From NCBI GenBank assembly GCA_021786295.1, contig JAJYNO010000017.1, positions 62,001 to 126,000 on the forward strand: DNA of 64,000 bases, written 5' to 3'. Each line of letters begins with the position of its first letter. Positions within the stretch are counted from its first letter, which is position 1. The DNA comes from a bacterium. Lineage in GTDB: Bacteria; Elusimicrobiota; Elusimicrobia; Elusimicrobiales; UBA9959. The notes under the pieces were generated by a model. It was not told the DNA's origin. It ran no database searches and saw only the letters and a program-made list of their open reading frames with translations. Shown here in pieces: positions 32,742-42,801 of this stretch. A program made the translations under genes and the position numbers.

Positions 32742-33815
32742 ATGCGCGCGCTTATAGCTCCATTGCTGCTGCTGGCAGTTACGCCGTTCTTCTCCGCCCC
32801 GGCCTCGGCCAGGGAAGTTCCCCCGCTCGAACAGCTGCTCTCGCAGGCCAGGACGCCTGCTCCTCCGGCCCCGGCGCCTCCGGCCCCGGAGATAGCGCTG
32901 CCTCTGCCGCCGGAGACCTCCGTCCCCGGAACCGACGTCACCGCCGGGTACGATTCCGCTCTCGCAGCCGCCTCCTCGTCGTCGGACGCGGTCTACGCAG
33001 GGCTCCTCAAGGACTATAAGGTCATCTTCGTGCCTGGTTTCCTCTCCGACTTCGACCCTGCCACCATACACATACCGGGCGTGACGTTCCAGCACAAGAT
33101 CTACTTCGACGAGCAGCTGGCCTGGCTGAAGCGGCTGGGCGTGGAGACCTCCCGCCTCAGCATGAAATCCGAGGATTCAGTGGCGCAGAACGCTCCTGCG
33201 GTGGAAGCTGCCATAAGGTCCTCCGACAAGCCGGTCATCCTCATCGCCCACAGCAAGGGCGGCCTGGATACGCTGGAGGCCCTGCTCTCGGACCGGGCGC
33301 TGCTTTCCAAGGTGCGGGGCCTGATAACCCTGCAGAGCCCTTTCAGCGGCACCCCGGTGGCGGATTACGTTGTGGCCCATACCACGCTGGACGATATTGC
33401 CGTGGACCTGCTGCTGAAGCTCGGGGGGAACAAGGAGTCGATGATCAATATGACCACCGACAACCGGGTGCCGTACATGGAGGCCAACTCGGCCGGCGTT
33501 GCCGCGGTGGAGGCCGCGGTCCCCGTGCTTTCCGTGGCCACCTGGAAGGACCCGGTGCCCGGCAAGTTCGACACCAAACTGAAGCCGGTGCGCGACTTCC
33601 TGCTGAGGCGCGGGCTCAGGAACGACGGCCTGGTGCCGGTGTCCAGCGCGCTGCTCCCCGGCTCCTACTACATAAAGATCCCGGGCCTGGACCACACCGT
33701 GACGGTCCGTCCTTCCAATTATATCCCGCTGGACAGGGTGGCCATGACCAAGGCCCTGCTGCGCGAGTTTTTCTCCCTTCCGGTCCGGCCCGCAGGCCAT
33801 GCCGGGATCCTGTAA
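32742..33815 (+). CDS. Secreted lipase-like alpha/beta hydrolase
   Basis: 357 residues with a signal peptide (APASAR) and a Pro/Ala-rich linker (residues 36-60). The hydrolase core starts with VIFVPGFLSDF (oxyanion strand); the nucleophile is in LIAHSKGGLDT; the Asp is likely in RNDGLVPVSS and the His in GLDHTVTV. This order fits triacylglycerol-lipase or esterase-type enzymes acting outside the cell. It has its own promoter and terminator, so it is a single-gene unit. Substrate unknown. Confidence 0.85.
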   Translation: MRALIAPLLLLAVTPFFSAPASAREVPPLEQLLSQARTPAPPAPAPPAPEIALPLPPETSVPGTDVTAGYDSALAAASSSSDAVYAGLLKDYKVIFVPGFLSDFDPATIHIPGVTFQHKIYFDEQLAWLKRLGVETSRLSMKSEDSVAQNAPAVEAAIRSSDKPVILIAHSKGGLDTLEALLSDRALLSKVRGLITLQSPFSGTPVADYVVAHTTLDDIAVDLLLKLGGNKESMINMTTDNRVPYMEANSAGVAAVEAAVPVLSVATWKDPVPGKFDTKLKPVRDFLLRRGLRNDGLVPVSSALLPGSYYIKIPGLDHTVTVRPSNYIPLDRVAMTKALLREFFSLPVRPAGHAGIL

Positions 33816-33827
33816 GCCCCCAGCGGC

Positions 33828-33858
33828 GCGGCCCGGGCGTTCCTCCCGGGCCGCCTTG
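33828..33858 (+). terminator. Rho-independent terminator after the lipase-like gene
   Basis: GCGGCCCGGG and CCCGGGCCGC form a perfect 10-bp stem over a seven-base loop, followed by a short T-rich tail (CTTGTTT). Confidence 0.75.
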
Positions 33859-33863
33859 TTTGG

Positions 33864-33899
33864 TATAGTCTAATCCGGACCTCCCGGCGCTCCGGGAGG
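33864..33899 (+). promoter_or_regulatory. Extended -10 promoter and leader hairpin of the inhibitor gene
   Basis: TTTGGTATAGT is an extended -10 (TGG plus TATAGT at 33864-33869) with no clear -35. The leader then forms a hairpin CCTCCCGG/CCGGGAGG (33880-33899) that ends three bases before the ribosome site AGGAGG; its 5' arm could also pair with that site. Confidence 0.45.
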
Positions 33900-33914
33900 G
33901 TTAGGAGGAAAGCT

Positions 33915-34376
33915 ATGAAAAGGTCCTTCTGGATGATCTGCGGGACGCCGCTTCTGCTGGGCGCCGCGCTGTCGGCTTGCGGCGGTCTCCGGCACCGCCA
34001 GGCGCCGGCGGCGCTCCCCGCCGCTAAAGGAGAGTCGATGCTGACGGTGACGAAGAAAGATAATGGCAGGGAGCTGGCTTTGGAAGTCGGGGAGACCGTC
34101 CTGGTATCGCTGCCGGAGAACCCGACCACCGGTTACCGCTGGGAACAGGCTGGGGATACGTCTCAGTACCTGGCAGCGGTAAAAGACGAATATGTGCCGG
34201 CCCCGCAGGGCCGCGGCATCGTGGGCGCCGGCGGCGTCAGGGAACTGACGTTCTCGGCTAAAGCGCCCGGGTCGGTCAAGCTGTCCCTGCGGCTGAGACG
34301 CTCCTGGGAAAAACCGGACCAGGCCGTGGATTCCTTCTCCGCGACATTGAACATTTCCGCTCCGCCAGCCCGCTAG
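33915..34376 (+). CDS. Chagasin-type cysteine protease inhibitor lipoprotein
   Basis: 153 residues. A lipoprotein signal (ALSACGG) is followed by an I42-family domain. The three inhibitory loops are visible: NPTTGYRW, GAGGVRE and RRSWEKP, in the usual order. Such proteins block papain-like cysteine peptidases. As a lipoprotein it would guard the periplasm or surface, possibly against the host's or cell's own secreted cysteine peptidases. GGAGG lies seven bases before the ATG. Confidence 0.9.
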   Translation: MKRSFWMICGTPLLLGAALSACGGLRHRQAPAALPAAKGESMLTVTKKDNGRELALEVGETVLVSLPENPTTGYRWEQAGDTSQYLAAVKDEYVPAPQGRGIVGAGGVRELTFSAKAPGSVKLSLRLRRSWEKPDQAVDSFSATLNISAPPAR

Positions 34377-34486
34377 GGCGAAACCTGGACGTGACCGCGC
34401 CGCTGCGGCCGGCCTCGCCTGGCCGGCCGCGTTCTTTCTGGCCTAAGACCTGGACCTCCCCGGGCGCCGCCGCCGTATAAATAATG

Positions 34487-34551
34487 TTTTTTTACGTTTT
34501 TTTTACGGTCCGCCGCTTTCTTTTTACTTACCATCCAGCCTATGGTAAGAT
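34487..34551 (+). promoter_or_regulatory. kdp promoter with T-tract KdpE-type operator repeats
   Basis: Three T-tract/AC motifs in a row: T7AC (34487-34495), T8AC (34497-34506) and T5AC (34521-34527), resembling the TTTTTTTACA half of the E. coli KdpE box. The last overlaps a -35-like TTTACT (34523-34528), 17 bases from an extended -10 TGG-TAAGAT (34546-34551). CTTACCAT and ATGGTAAG form an 8-bp inverted repeat across the spacer. KdpF starts about 58 bases downstream. Confidence 0.6.
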
Positions 34552-34608
34552 AGACTATGGGGGTGGGGAGACGCGTGTCGCGCGCCAGGTCCTCAGCAAA
34601 GGAAAATC

Positions 34609-34692
34609 ATGAGCTTCACTATCGCCGGTATCGTCGGCGGCCTGCTGTTCGTCTACCTGGTGTACGCCGTGTTCAATCCGGAAAGGTTCTGA
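34609..34692 (+). CDS. kdpF: K+-transporting ATPase subunit KdpF
   Basis: 27 residues, one transmembrane helix (IVGGLLFVYLVYAVF) ending in NPERF, the normal C terminus of KdpF. It stabilises the KdpFABC complex in the inner membrane. It is followed three bases later by kdpA. AAAGGAAAA lies just before the ATG. Confidence 0.93.
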   Translation: MSFTIAGIVGGLLFVYLVYAVFNPERF

Positions 34693-34695
34693 GCT

Positions 34696-36387
34696 ATGAA
34701 CGTATACGACACGCTGCAGGTCCTGATCTACGCGGCCGCGCTGGCGGCGCTGGCCAGACCTCTGGGGAACTGGCTGGCCTCAGCGCTGCAGAACGACAGT
34801 CCGCTGCAGGCCCGCGTCTTCGGCCCTTTAGAGCGGCTGATCTGGCGCGCCTGCGGCATAAACCCGGGCGTCCAGATGAATTGGAAGACCTATTCCTGGG
34901 CGCTGCTGGCCTTCAACGCCGCCGGCTTCGTCCTGCTGTTCGCGCAGCAGCTTTTCCAGCACAGGCTCCCGCTGAACCCCAACGGCGACGGTCCGGTCGG
35001 GTTCTGGCTGGCCTTCAATACGGCGGCCAGCTTCATGACCAACACCAACTGGCAGGCCTACGCCGGCGAGACCACCATGAGCTACCTGACGCAGATGCTG
35101 GGCCTTGCGGTGCACAACTTCACCAGCGCCGCGACCGGCATCGCCGTGATGGCCGCCATGACCAGGGGCCTGGCTGGCGGCAAGGCTGCCCAGTTGGGCA
35201 ATTTCTGGGGGGACGTCACGCGGACCACGACGCGTGTGCTGCTGCCGCTCTCGCTGGTCCTGGCTTTCGCGCTGGTCGGCCAGGGGGTGGTGCAGACCTT
35301 CGGGCCGAACGTAAGGGTGAAGACATTGGAAGGGGCCGGACAGGTGATCCCGCTGGGGCCCGTGGCCTCGCAGGAGGCCATAAAACAGCTGGGGAGCAAC
35401 GGGGGCGGCTTCTTCAACGCCAACAGCGCGCATCCGCTGGAGAACCCCACGCCGCTCTCCAACTTCCTCGAGATGCTGGCCATACTGCTGCTGCCGGCGG
35501 CCTGCGTTTTCGCCTACGGTAAAATGGGCGCCGGCGCCAGGCAGGCCCGCGCGCTGTTCGCGGTGATGTTCCTGGTCTGGGCGGCCGGCCTGGCCGGCGC
35601 GCTGTACAGCGAGTACGGCTCCGCCGCGGCCTCTGGCGGGACCGCGCTGATGGAAGGAAAGGAGACGCGCTTCGGCGTCGCTAACAGCGTGCTGTGGGCC
35701 GTCTCCACCACCGCGGCCTCCAACGGCTCGGTCAACGCCATGCAGTCGAGCCTCTCCCCTGCGGCCGGCGGGATAGCGATGTTCAACATGATGCTCGGCG
35801 AGGTGATCTTCGGCGGGGTGGGCTCCGGCATGTACGGCATGCTGCTCTTCGTGCTGCTGACCGTCTTCCTTTGCGGCCTGATGGTGGGGCGTACTCCGGA
35901 GTACCTGGGCAAGAAAGTGGAGAAGCGCGAGATGCAGATGGCGCTCACCGGGATACTCGCCCCCAGCGCCATGCTGCTGTTGGGCGCGGCGCTCAGCTGC
36001 GCCGTTCCGGCAGCGCTGGCCTCCCTTTCGGCCAAAGGCCCGCACGGTTTTTCCGAGCTGCTGTACGCGTGGGCCTCGGCCGCCAACAACAACGGCAGCG
36101 CTTTCGCCGGGCTGAACGCGAACGTGCCGTTCTACAACATAGGCCTGGGCCTGGCGATGATAACGGCGCGGTTCATGGTGATAGTGCCGTGCCTGGCCAT
36201 AGCCGGCAGCATGGGGGCCAAGCAGCCGTCGCCGCCCTCGGCGGGCACGCTGCCTACCGACACCGCCACGTTCGGCGCGCTGCTGACGGGCGTGATAGTA
36301 ATAGTGGGAGGTCTCACCTTCTTCCCGGCGCTGACGCTCGGGCCGCTGGCAGAACAGCTTCTGATGTTCAAGGGCGGAGCTTTCTGA
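34696..36387 (+). CDS. kdpA: K+-transporting ATPase subunit KdpA
   Basis: 563 residues, the normal length, with about ten membrane spans and four selectivity-filter-like regions: [10 protein letters not shown], the [18 protein letters not shown] segment, [12 protein letters not shown] and [12 protein letters not shown]. It forms the potassium-binding channel subunit of the high-affinity uptake ATPase. Second gene of kdpFABCDE, one base before kdpB. Confidence 0.97.
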   Translation: MNVYDTLQVLIYAAALAALARPLGNWLASALQNDSPLQARVFGPLERLIWRACGINPGVQMNWKTYSWALLAFNAAGFVLLFAQQLFQHRLPLNPNGDGPVGFWLAFNTAASFMTNTNWQAYAGETTMSYLTQMLGLAVHNFTSAATGIAVMAAMTRGLAGGKAAQLGNFWGDVTRTTTRVLLPLSLVLAFALVGQGVVQTFGPNVRVKTLEGAGQVIPLGPVASQEAIKQLGSNGGGFFNANSAHPLENPTPLSNFLEMLAILLLPAACVFAYGKMGAGARQARALFAVMFLVWAAGLAGALYSEYGSAAASGGTALMEGKETRFGVANSVLWAVSTTAASNGSVNAMQSSLSPAAGGIAMFNMMLGEVIFGGVGSGMYGMLLFVLLTVFLCGLMVGRTPEYLGKKVEKREMQMALTGILAPSAMLLLGAALSCAVPAALASLSAKGPHGFSELLYAWASAANNNGSAFAGLNANVPFYNIGLGLAMITARFMVIVPCLAIAGSMGAKQPSPPSAGTLPTDTATFGALLTGVIVIVGGLTFFPALTLGPLAEQLLMFKGGAF

Positions 36388-36388
36388 T

Positions 36389-38464
36389 ATGACCGCGAAG
36401 AACACCTCTTGGGACAAAGAACTGGTGTTCAGGGCCGTCCTGGCTTCCTTCGTCAAGCTGGACCCGAGGACCCTCAGCCGCAACCCTGTGATGTTCGTGA
36501 CTTTTATCGGCGCGGTGATGGTCACCGCCGGCATCCTGGCCTCGCTGCCGGAGGTCTCCGGTTTTGACCTGCAGATAGCGCTGTGGCTGTGGTTCACGGT
36601 GCTGTTCGCCAACTTCGCGGAAGCTATGGCCGAAGGCCACGGCAAGGCGAGGGCCGAAAGCCTGCGCAGGGCGCGCGTGGAAATAACGGCCCGGGTGCTG
36701 GCGGAAGGGCGGGAACTCCGGGAGCCGGCCTCGAAACTGAAGAAGGGCGACATCGTGGTCTGCGAGGCCGGGGACTTCATCCCGGGCGACGGCGAGGTCG
36801 TGGAGGGCATCGCCAGCGTGGACGAGTCGGCCATCACCGGGGAATCCGCTCCGGTCATACGAGAGAGCGGCGGCGACCGCAGCGCGGTCACGGGCGGCAC
36901 GCGCGTGCTCAGCGACCGCATCGTGGTGCGCGTCACGGCGGAGCCCGGCAAGAGCTTCGTGGACCGGATGATAGCGATGATAGAGAACGCCAGCCGCCAG
37001 CGCACGCCTAACGAGATCGCGTTGAGCCTGGTGCTCTCGGCGCTGACGCTGATCTTCCTGCTGGCGGTCGGCTCGCTGAAGCTGTTCGCCGACTACTCGG
37101 CCGCCGCCGCCGGCCAGGACCTGTCTGGCATCGTCACGGTGCCGGTGCTGGTGTCCCTGCTGGTCTGCCTGATCCCTACGACGATAGGCGGGCTGCTGAG
37201 CGCCATCGGCATAGCCGGCATGGACCGCCTGGTGCAGAAGAACGTCGTGGCCAAGAGCGGCCGCGCGGTGGAGGCCGCGGGAGACATAGACGTGCTGCTG
37301 CTGGACAAGACAGGTACGATAACGCTCGGCAACAGGATGGCCTCGGCCTTCGTGCCGGCTGGCGGCGTGGCGGAAAGGGAACTGGCCGAGGCCGCGCAGC
37401 TCGCTTCGCTCTCCGACGAGACTCCGGAAGGGCGCTCGATAGTCGTACTAGCCAAGACCCGTTTCGACCTGCGCGCGCGGCAGCTGCACCCGCACGAGGC
37501 TCGCTTCATCCCGTTCTCGGCCGGCACGCAGGCCAGCGGCGTGGAGCTGCTGGACGCGGAGCGCCGCCCGGCCAGGAAGATACTCAAAGGCTCCATCGCG
37601 GCGATAAGGGCCGAGGCCGGGGCCTTCCCGCCCGAGCTGGACGCCGCGCAACGGGAAATAGCCAACTCCGGCGGCACGCCGCTCGCGGTGCTGGACGGCT
37701 CCCGCGTTCTCGGGCTGGTGCACCTGAAGGACATCGTGAAGGGCGGAATGCGCGAGCGCTTCGCGCAGCTCCGCAAGATGGGCATAAAGACCGTTATGAT
37801 CACAGGCGACAACCCGCTGACCGCGGCGGCGATCGCCGCCGAGGCCGGGGTGGACGACTTCATGGCGCAGGCCACTCCGGAGTCTAAACTCGCGCGCATA
37901 CGCGCGGAGCAGGCCTCGGGCCGCCTGGTGGCGATGACCGGAGACGGCACCAACGACGCGCCGGCGCTGGCGCAGGCCGACGTGGCCGTTACGATGAACA
38001 CCGGCACGCAGGCCGCCCGCGAGGCCGGCAACATGGTGGACCTGGACAGCAACCCGACGAAGCTGATAGAGATAGTGGAGACCGGCAAACAGCTGCTGAT
38101 GACGCGCGGCTCGCTGACCACTTTCAGCATGGCCAACGACGTGTCCAAATACTTCGCGATAATCCCGGCCCTGTTCGGCGCGCTGTACGCGGCCAAGGGG
38201 AGCGGCGCCGGCCCGCTTGCCGCGCTCAACGTCATGCGGCTCCATTCGCCGCAGAGCGCGATCCTCAGCGCGGTCATCTTCAACGCGCTGATCATCGTGG
38301 CGCTGATCCCGCTGGCGCTGCGCGGCGTCAAGTACGCCGCGGTGGACGCGCAGACCCTGCTGCGGCGCAACATGGTGGTCTACGGCCTTGGCGGCGTCGC
38401 GGCGCCTTTCCTCGGCATAAAGCTGCTGGATCTGCTGGTGGTGGCCGCGGGGCTGGCCAGGTAG
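36389..38464 (+). CDS. kdpB: K+-transporting ATPase ATP-binding subunit KdpB
   Basis: 691 residues, a P-type ATPase. The phosphorylation site is [13 protein letters not shown]; the TGES actuator loop is in ITGESAPVI; the hinge is [17 protein letters not shown]; the C-terminal [16 protein letters not shown] is typical of KdpB. It drives potassium uptake through KdpA by ATP hydrolysis. It follows kdpA by one base and precedes kdpC by six. Confidence 0.97.
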   Translation: MTAKNTSWDKELVFRAVLASFVKLDPRTLSRNPVMFVTFIGAVMVTAGILASLPEVSGFDLQIALWLWFTVLFANFAEAMAEGHGKARAESLRRARVEITARVLAEGRELREPASKLKKGDIVVCEAGDFIPGDGEVVEGIASVDESAITGESAPVIRESGGDRSAVTGGTRVLSDRIVVRVTAEPGKSFVDRMIAMIENASRQRTPNEIALSLVLSALTLIFLLAVGSLKLFADYSAAAAGQDLSGIVTVPVLVSLLVCLIPTTIGGLLSAIGIAGMDRLVQKNVVAKSGRAVEAAGDIDVLLLDKTGTITLGNRMASAFVPAGGVAERELAEAAQLASLSDETPEGRSIVVLAKTRFDLRARQLHPHEARFIPFSAGTQASGVELLDAERRPARKILKGSIAAIRAEAGAFPPELDAAQREIANSGGTPLAVLDGSRVLGLVHLKDIVKGGMRERFAQLRKMGIKTVMITGDNPLTAAAIAAEAGVDDFMAQATPESKLARIRAEQASGRLVAMTGDGTNDAPALAQADVAVTMNTGTQAAREAGNMVDLDSNPTKLIEIVETGKQLLMTRGSLTTFSMANDVSKYFAIIPALFGALYAAKGSGAGPLAALNVMRLHSPQSAILSAVIFNALIIVALIPLALRGVKYAAVDAQTLLRRNMVVYGLGGVAAPFLGIKLLDLLVVAAGLAR

Positions 38465-38470
38465 GGGCAT

Positions 38471-39022
38471 ATGAAGAACGTTCTGACCGCCGTGAAACTT
38501 TTCCTGGTCCTGGGCGTGGCGACAGGGCTCGTCTATCCGCTCGTCGTGTGGGGAGGGGCGAGGCTCTTTTTCCGCGGCAAGGCGGAAGGGTCCATCGTGA
38601 CCGTCTCGGGACGCCCGGTCGGCTCGGCCCTGGTCGGCCAGGCCTTCTCCGGCCCGGGGTATTTCCATCCGCGGCCGTCGGCCACTGGCTACGGCACGAT
38701 GCCTTCCGGGGGCAGCGATCTTTCCCCGGCCTCGGCCGCTCTGCGGGCGGCGGAGGCGCGCCGCGCGGCCGCCGGCGACGGGGATTCCCCGGACATGCTC
38801 TGCGCTTCCGCCAGCGGCCTGGACCCGGACATAAGCCCGGAGGCCGCGCTGGCCCAGGCCGGCCGCGTGGCGCGGGCGCGCGGCGCGTCCAAAGTTGATA
38901 TCATATCGCTCGTGAAGGCTTTTATCGAGCCCAGGCAGTTCGGGTTCCTGGGGGAGCCGCGGGCTAACGTGCTGCTGCTGAACCTGGAACTGGACAGGAA
39001 ATATCCGTATGCCGGAAAATGA
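38471..39022 (+). CDS. kdpC: K+-transporting ATPase subunit KdpC
   Basis: 183 residues. One N-terminal membrane anchor (GVATGLVYPLVVWG), then the conserved GSALVGQAF, FHPRPSA and SASGLDPDISPEAAL blocks of KdpC. It raises the ATP affinity of KdpB and helps complex assembly. Its last 14 bases overlap kdpD. Confidence 0.96.
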   Translation: MKNVLTAVKLFLVLGVATGLVYPLVVWGGARLFFRGKAEGSIVTVSGRPVGSALVGQAFSGPGYFHPRPSATGYGTMPSGGSDLSPASAALRAAEARRAAAGDGDSPDMLCASASGLDPDISPEAALAQAGRVARARGASKVDIISLVKAFIEPRQFGFLGEPRANVLLLNLELDRKYPYAGK

Positions 39023-41678
39023 AGGGATACGCCCGGACCCGGACGAACTGCTGAAGTCGCTCCGGAAGGCGGCCGAGAGGGAGAAGGGGGGGAAGCTCAA
39101 GATCTTCCTCGGGATGTCGGCTGGCGTGGGCAAGACCTACGCCATGCTGGAGGCCGCGCACGCCCTGATCAAGGACGGTTCCGACGTGGCGGCCGGGATA
39201 GTGGAAACCCACGGCCGCGCCGAGACGGGGCGCCTGCTTGAGAACATCCCGGCCGTGCCGCGCAAACGGGTACAGTACCGCGGCAAGGAGTTCTTCGAGC
39301 TGGACATCGACGCGCTGCTGGCCAGAAAGCCCGGGTACGCGCTGGTCGACGAGCTGGCGCACACCAACATCCCGGGCTCCCGCCACGAGAAGCGCTGGCA
39401 GGACATCGTGGAACTGCTGGACCACGGCATAAACGTCTACACGACCCTCAACATACAGCACGTGGAGAGCCGCAAGGAGGACGTGGAGCTGGTCACCGGA
39501 GTTACGGTACGCGAGACAGTACCGGATTCGGTGATAGAGCGGGCCGAGCAGATAGAGCTGGTGGACGTGCCGCCGGAGACGCTGCTGGAACGGCTCTCCG
39601 AGGGCAAGGTCTACCTGGGGGACAAGGCGGCGCTGGCCGCTCAGAACTTCTTCCGGCAGGACAAGCTTACCGCGCTCCGGGAGATCTCGCTGCGTTTCGC
39701 GGGCGAGGTAGTCGGCAACGAGCTGCGCGGCCTCTCCGGAACTGCGCAGTCGGGGGTGGGCGGACAGGAAAAACTGCTGGTGGCTGTCAGCCACAGTCCG
39801 CACTCCCGCAGGCTGATACGCGCGGCCCGCAAGATGGCCTTCGCTTCCGACGCCGACTGGATAGCGCTGCACGTGGACACCGGCGCGCCGCTCTCCCGGG
39901 AGGACAAGATACGCCTTTTCGAGAACATTGAGCTGGCGCGCACGCTGGGGGCTTCGGTCGTCTCCACCACGGACGAGGACCTGGTGGCGGCCATAGCCCG
40001 GGTGGCCGGGCAGCACGGCGTCACCAAGGTGCTCCTAGGCCGCCCCGGCGGTGGGGTCCTGAGCCGTACCGGGCCGGTGCTGGGCAGGCTGCTGGCTGAG
40101 ACGGACCTGGACATCCACGTGATGCGCCGGGAGGAGGGGCAGCGGGTACGGAAGGAGAGCCTGTTCGTGCCTTATGTGGCGCGGGCTCCTGAGGGCCAGT
40201 ACCGCAGGTCGGCCGCGCTGGTGGTGGGGGTCACCGTACTCGGCGCGCTGGCGGCTCCGCAGGTCAGCTACCAGTCAGTCGGTTTCCTTTATCTGCTCAG
40301 CGTGCTTGCCGCCGGCTTCTTCTTCACCATGGGGCCGGTGCTGCTTTCCGCTTTCCTGAGCGCCCTGGCCTGGGATTATTTTTTCATACCTCCGCGGTAC
40401 ACTTTCCACATCTTCCGTGCCGAGGACGCGCTGATGTGCCTGGCCTACTTCCTGACGGCCGTGATAACCGGCGCGCTCAGCCGCCGCATGGCCCGCAACC
40501 AGCGGCTGCTGCGCGAAAAGGAGCGTACCAGCGAGGCGATGCGGGACGTGCTGTCGCAGTTAGCGTTCAAGGGCGGAAGGAAGGAGTGCCTGACGGCGGT
40601 GCTCGACAAAATGCGCGGGCTTTTCGACGGCTCGTTCGAACTGGTCTTCGCCAAGGGGCCCGGGGAGACGGAGACCTTCACGGCGGCGCCGATGCACTGG
40701 CTCTCGCAGGCCAGGGAGTGGGCCGTGGCCAGGTGGGCGATGGAGAACGGAAAGGAGGCGGGCTGGAGCACCGAAACGCTGGGCTCGGCCCAAGCGCTGT
40801 ACGTTCCTCTTTCCGTCGGGGGGAAGATACTGGGCGTGCTGTCCTACATGCCCAACAACCACGGGGCCGCTCCCGGGGAGGAGGAGCGCAGCCTCCTGCT
40901 GGCCGTCTGCGGACAGCTGGCGCTGTACCTGGAGCGAGAGGTGTACCTGGAACAGGCGCAGGCCGCTCAGGAGCTCAAGCGCTCGGAGAAGCTCTACCAG
41001 ACCATACTCAACAGCGTCTCGCACGAGCTCAAGACGCCGATAACGGCCATCATCGGGCTGGTCTCCGCCCTTGAGGACGGCAAGATAGCCGGGGATCAGG
41101 CCGCGCGCGGGCCCATACTCGATGAGCTCGCGGAGTCCGCGGAACGGCTGGACCGGGAAGTTACGAACATCCTCGATATGTCCAGGCTGTCTTCCGGGAC
41201 CATAAGCCTTAAAAAGGAATGGTTCGAGCCCCGGGACCTGATAGACGCCTGCCTGTCGCGCCTGGGGCCCAAGCTGCGGGGCCGCGGCCTGAAGCTGGAC
41301 ATGCCGGAGAATCTGCCGTTCCTCCACGCCGATTTCGCGCTGCTGGAGCAGGCGCTCGGCAACATCCTGGCCAACGCGCTGAACTATACTCCCGCCGACG
41401 CGGGCATAGAGATAGGGGTGCTCCTGAAGGGGAACGCCCTGGTGCTGCGGGTGGCGGACAAGGGGCCGGGGATCCCGCGGGAATATGTCGGGAAGGTCTT
41501 TGACAGGTTCTTCCGGGTGCCCGGAACCCCTGCCGGTGGGACAGGGCTCGGGCTCGCCATAGCCAAGGCCGCGGCTGAACTGCACGGCGGTTCGGTCTCG
41601 GCGGAGAGCCTGGAAGGCGGCGGCGCCGAGTTCGCTATAGCGCTGCCGGTGGAGCCGCAGCCGGAGCTGAATAAATGA
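39009..41678 (+). CDS. kdpD: Osmosensitive K+ channel histidine kinase KdpD
   Basis: 889 residues, full length. The N-terminal KdpD domain has GMSAGVGKTYAMLE (Walker-A-like) and GIVETHGRAET; a universal-stress-type domain follows at about 250-365; four membrane helices at about 400-500 (LSALAWDYFFIPPRYTF); a GAF domain; a HisKA domain with SVSHELKTPITAIIG; and an ATPase domain ending with GGTGLGLAIAKAAAELHGG. It senses potassium limitation or turgor and phosphorylates KdpE. It overlaps kdpC by 14 and kdpE by four bases, so sensor and transporter share one transcript. Confidence 0.96.
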   Translation: MPENEGIRPDPDELLKSLRKAAEREKGGKLKIFLGMSAGVGKTYAMLEAAHALIKDGSDVAAGIVETHGRAETGRLLENIPAVPRKRVQYRGKEFFELDIDALLARKPGYALVDELAHTNIPGSRHEKRWQDIVELLDHGINVYTTLNIQHVESRKEDVELVTGVTVRETVPDSVIERAEQIELVDVPPETLLERLSEGKVYLGDKAALAAQNFFRQDKLTALREISLRFAGEVVGNELRGLSGTAQSGVGGQEKLLVAVSHSPHSRRLIRAARKMAFASDADWIALHVDTGAPLSREDKIRLFENIELARTLGASVVSTTDEDLVAAIARVAGQHGVTKVLLGRPGGGVLSRTGPVLGRLLAETDLDIHVMRREEGQRVRKESLFVPYVARAPEGQYRRSAALVVGVTVLGALAAPQVSYQSVGFLYLLSVLAAGFFFTMGPVLLSAFLSALAWDYFFIPPRYTFHIFRAEDALMCLAYFLTAVITGALSRRMARNQRLLREKERTSEAMRDVLSQLAFKGGRKECLTAVLDKMRGLFDGSFELVFAKGPGETETFTAAPMHWLSQAREWAVARWAMENGKEAGWSTETLGSAQALYVPLSVGGKILGVLSYMPNNHGAAPGEEERSLLLAVCGQLALYLEREVYLEQAQAAQELKRSEKLYQTILNSVSHELKTPITAIIGLVSALEDGKIAGDQAARGPILDELAESAERLDREVTNILDMSRLSSGTISLKKEWFEPRDLIDACLSRLGPKLRGRGLKLDMPENLPFLHADFALLEQALGNILANALNYTPADAGIEIGVLLKGNALVLRVADKGPGIPREYVGKVFDRFFRVPGTPAGGTGLGLAIAKAAAELHGGSVSAESLEGGGAEFAIALPVEPQPELNK

Positions 41679-42361
41679 GGACGGGAGCGAGGATACTCGT
41701 CATTGACGATGAGAAGTCCATACGGCGCTTCATGGACGCCAGCCTGAGCGCTAAAGGCTATACCGTACTGCCGGCCCGGACCGGTGCCGAGGGGGTGAAG
41801 GCGGCCGCCCAGGAGCACCCCGACGTGGTGCTGCTGGACCTGAACCTGCCGGACAAGGACGGGCTGGCCGTCCTGAAGGAGATCCGGGGCTTCTCCGCGG
41901 TGCCCGTCATAGTTCTCACTGTCAAGAGTGGAGACGCCGACAAGGAACTGCTGCTGGATTCCGGCGCCGACGATTATCTGACCAAGCCTTTCAGCCTGAC
42001 GGAACTGCTGGCCCGCATACGCGTGAGCCTGCGCCATTCCGTGAACCTGCGCGAGGACGTGGCCTTCAGGCACGGCCCGCTGGAGATAGACTTCGCCGCC
42101 AGGAAGGTCCTGGTCTCTGGGGAGGAAGCGCGTCTTACGGCCACCGAGTTCAATCTGCTGAAGGCCCTGGTCAGCCACGCCGGGAAAGTGGTGACGCGGC
42201 AGCACCTGCTTTCCGAGGTCTGGGGCCCGTACGCCGTGGAACAGTCCCACTATCTGCGCATCTACGTCAGTCAGCTTCGCCGCAAGCTGGAAACGCGCAG
42301 CCCGGAACTTAAAGGGTTCATTATAACGGACCCCGGGGTCGGATACAGGGTCGGCGTGTAA
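41675..42361 (+). CDS. kdpE: KdpE response regulator
   Basis: 228 residues, OmpR/PhoB family. Receiver with VLLDLNLPDKDG (phospho-Asp), VIVLTVKSG (switch Thr/Ser) and LTKPFSL; winged-helix DNA-binding domain with LTATEFNLLKALVSHAG and YLRIYVSQLRRKLE. It should activate kdpFABCDE through the T-tract sites upstream of kdpF. The ATG overlaps the kdpD stop (ATGA). It converges on a small membrane-protein gene nine bases away. Confidence 0.96.
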   Translation: MRTGARILVIDDEKSIRRFMDASLSAKGYTVLPARTGAEGVKAAAQEHPDVVLLDLNLPDKDGLAVLKEIRGFSAVPVIVLTVKSGDADKELLLDSGADDYLTKPFSLTELLARIRVSLRHSVNLREDVAFRHGPLEIDFAARKVLVSGEEARLTATEFNLLKALVSHAGKVVTRQHLLSEVWGPYAVEQSHYLRIYVSQLRRKLETRSPELKGFIITDPGVGYRVGV

Positions 42362-42370
42362 CGCGGGCTT

Positions 42371-42664
42371 TCAGCGCTGGCCCCCGGCCTGTGTTTTCCC
42401 GGAGTCCGCCCCGGGCTTTTCGTCCCGCCGCGGGGGGGCCGCGCTTCTCAGGAGGCTCCTGCGCATGAACTCGTTGAGCAGCAGGTAGGCCGCTATCGGG
42501 ACGAAGATGACAGGGAGACGCAGCAGGATGTACTTCACGCTGTAGCCCGAGGAGCGGGCGCCGAGGAAAAAAAGGACCGCTCCGGCGCACAATATGAGCA
42601 GCAGGCGCGCCGTCCTTCTGCTCAGGCCGCCTCCGCGGCCCTGGTATCCCTTGTGCTGGTCCAT
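42371..42664 (-). CDS. Small membrane protein of unknown function
   Basis: 97 residues from the ATG at 42664, which has GGGAG seven bases upstream. A basic N terminus precedes two predicted transmembrane helices (LLLILCAGAVLFFLGA and LPVIFVPIAAYLLLNEF) and a charged cytoplasmic tail. The frame continues upstream for 15 codons without a better site. Not recognised. It faces kdpE tail to tail. Confidence 0.55.
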   Translation of the reverse strand: MDQHKGYQGRGGGLSRRTARLLLILCAGAVLFFLGARSSGYSVKYILLRLPVIFVPIAAYLLLNEFMRRSLLRSAAPPRRDEKPGADSGKTQAGGQR

Positions 42665-42801
42665 CCCGTGCTCCCGGCCGGTCAAGCAGCGCCGGCTCCG
42701 CAAGATCATACAAAATTAGCGCTACGTAACGGCGGCTCAGCTGCGGGCGTCTTTTTGTTAGAATGTCCTCTCCGGGCCTGCGGTGACCGGAAGGAGGCGG
42801 T

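Noticed and set aside
34557..35522. Plus-strand frame starting before kdpF
   Set aside because: It overlaps kdpF and kdpA out of frame; both Kdp proteins are clear family matches in their own frames.
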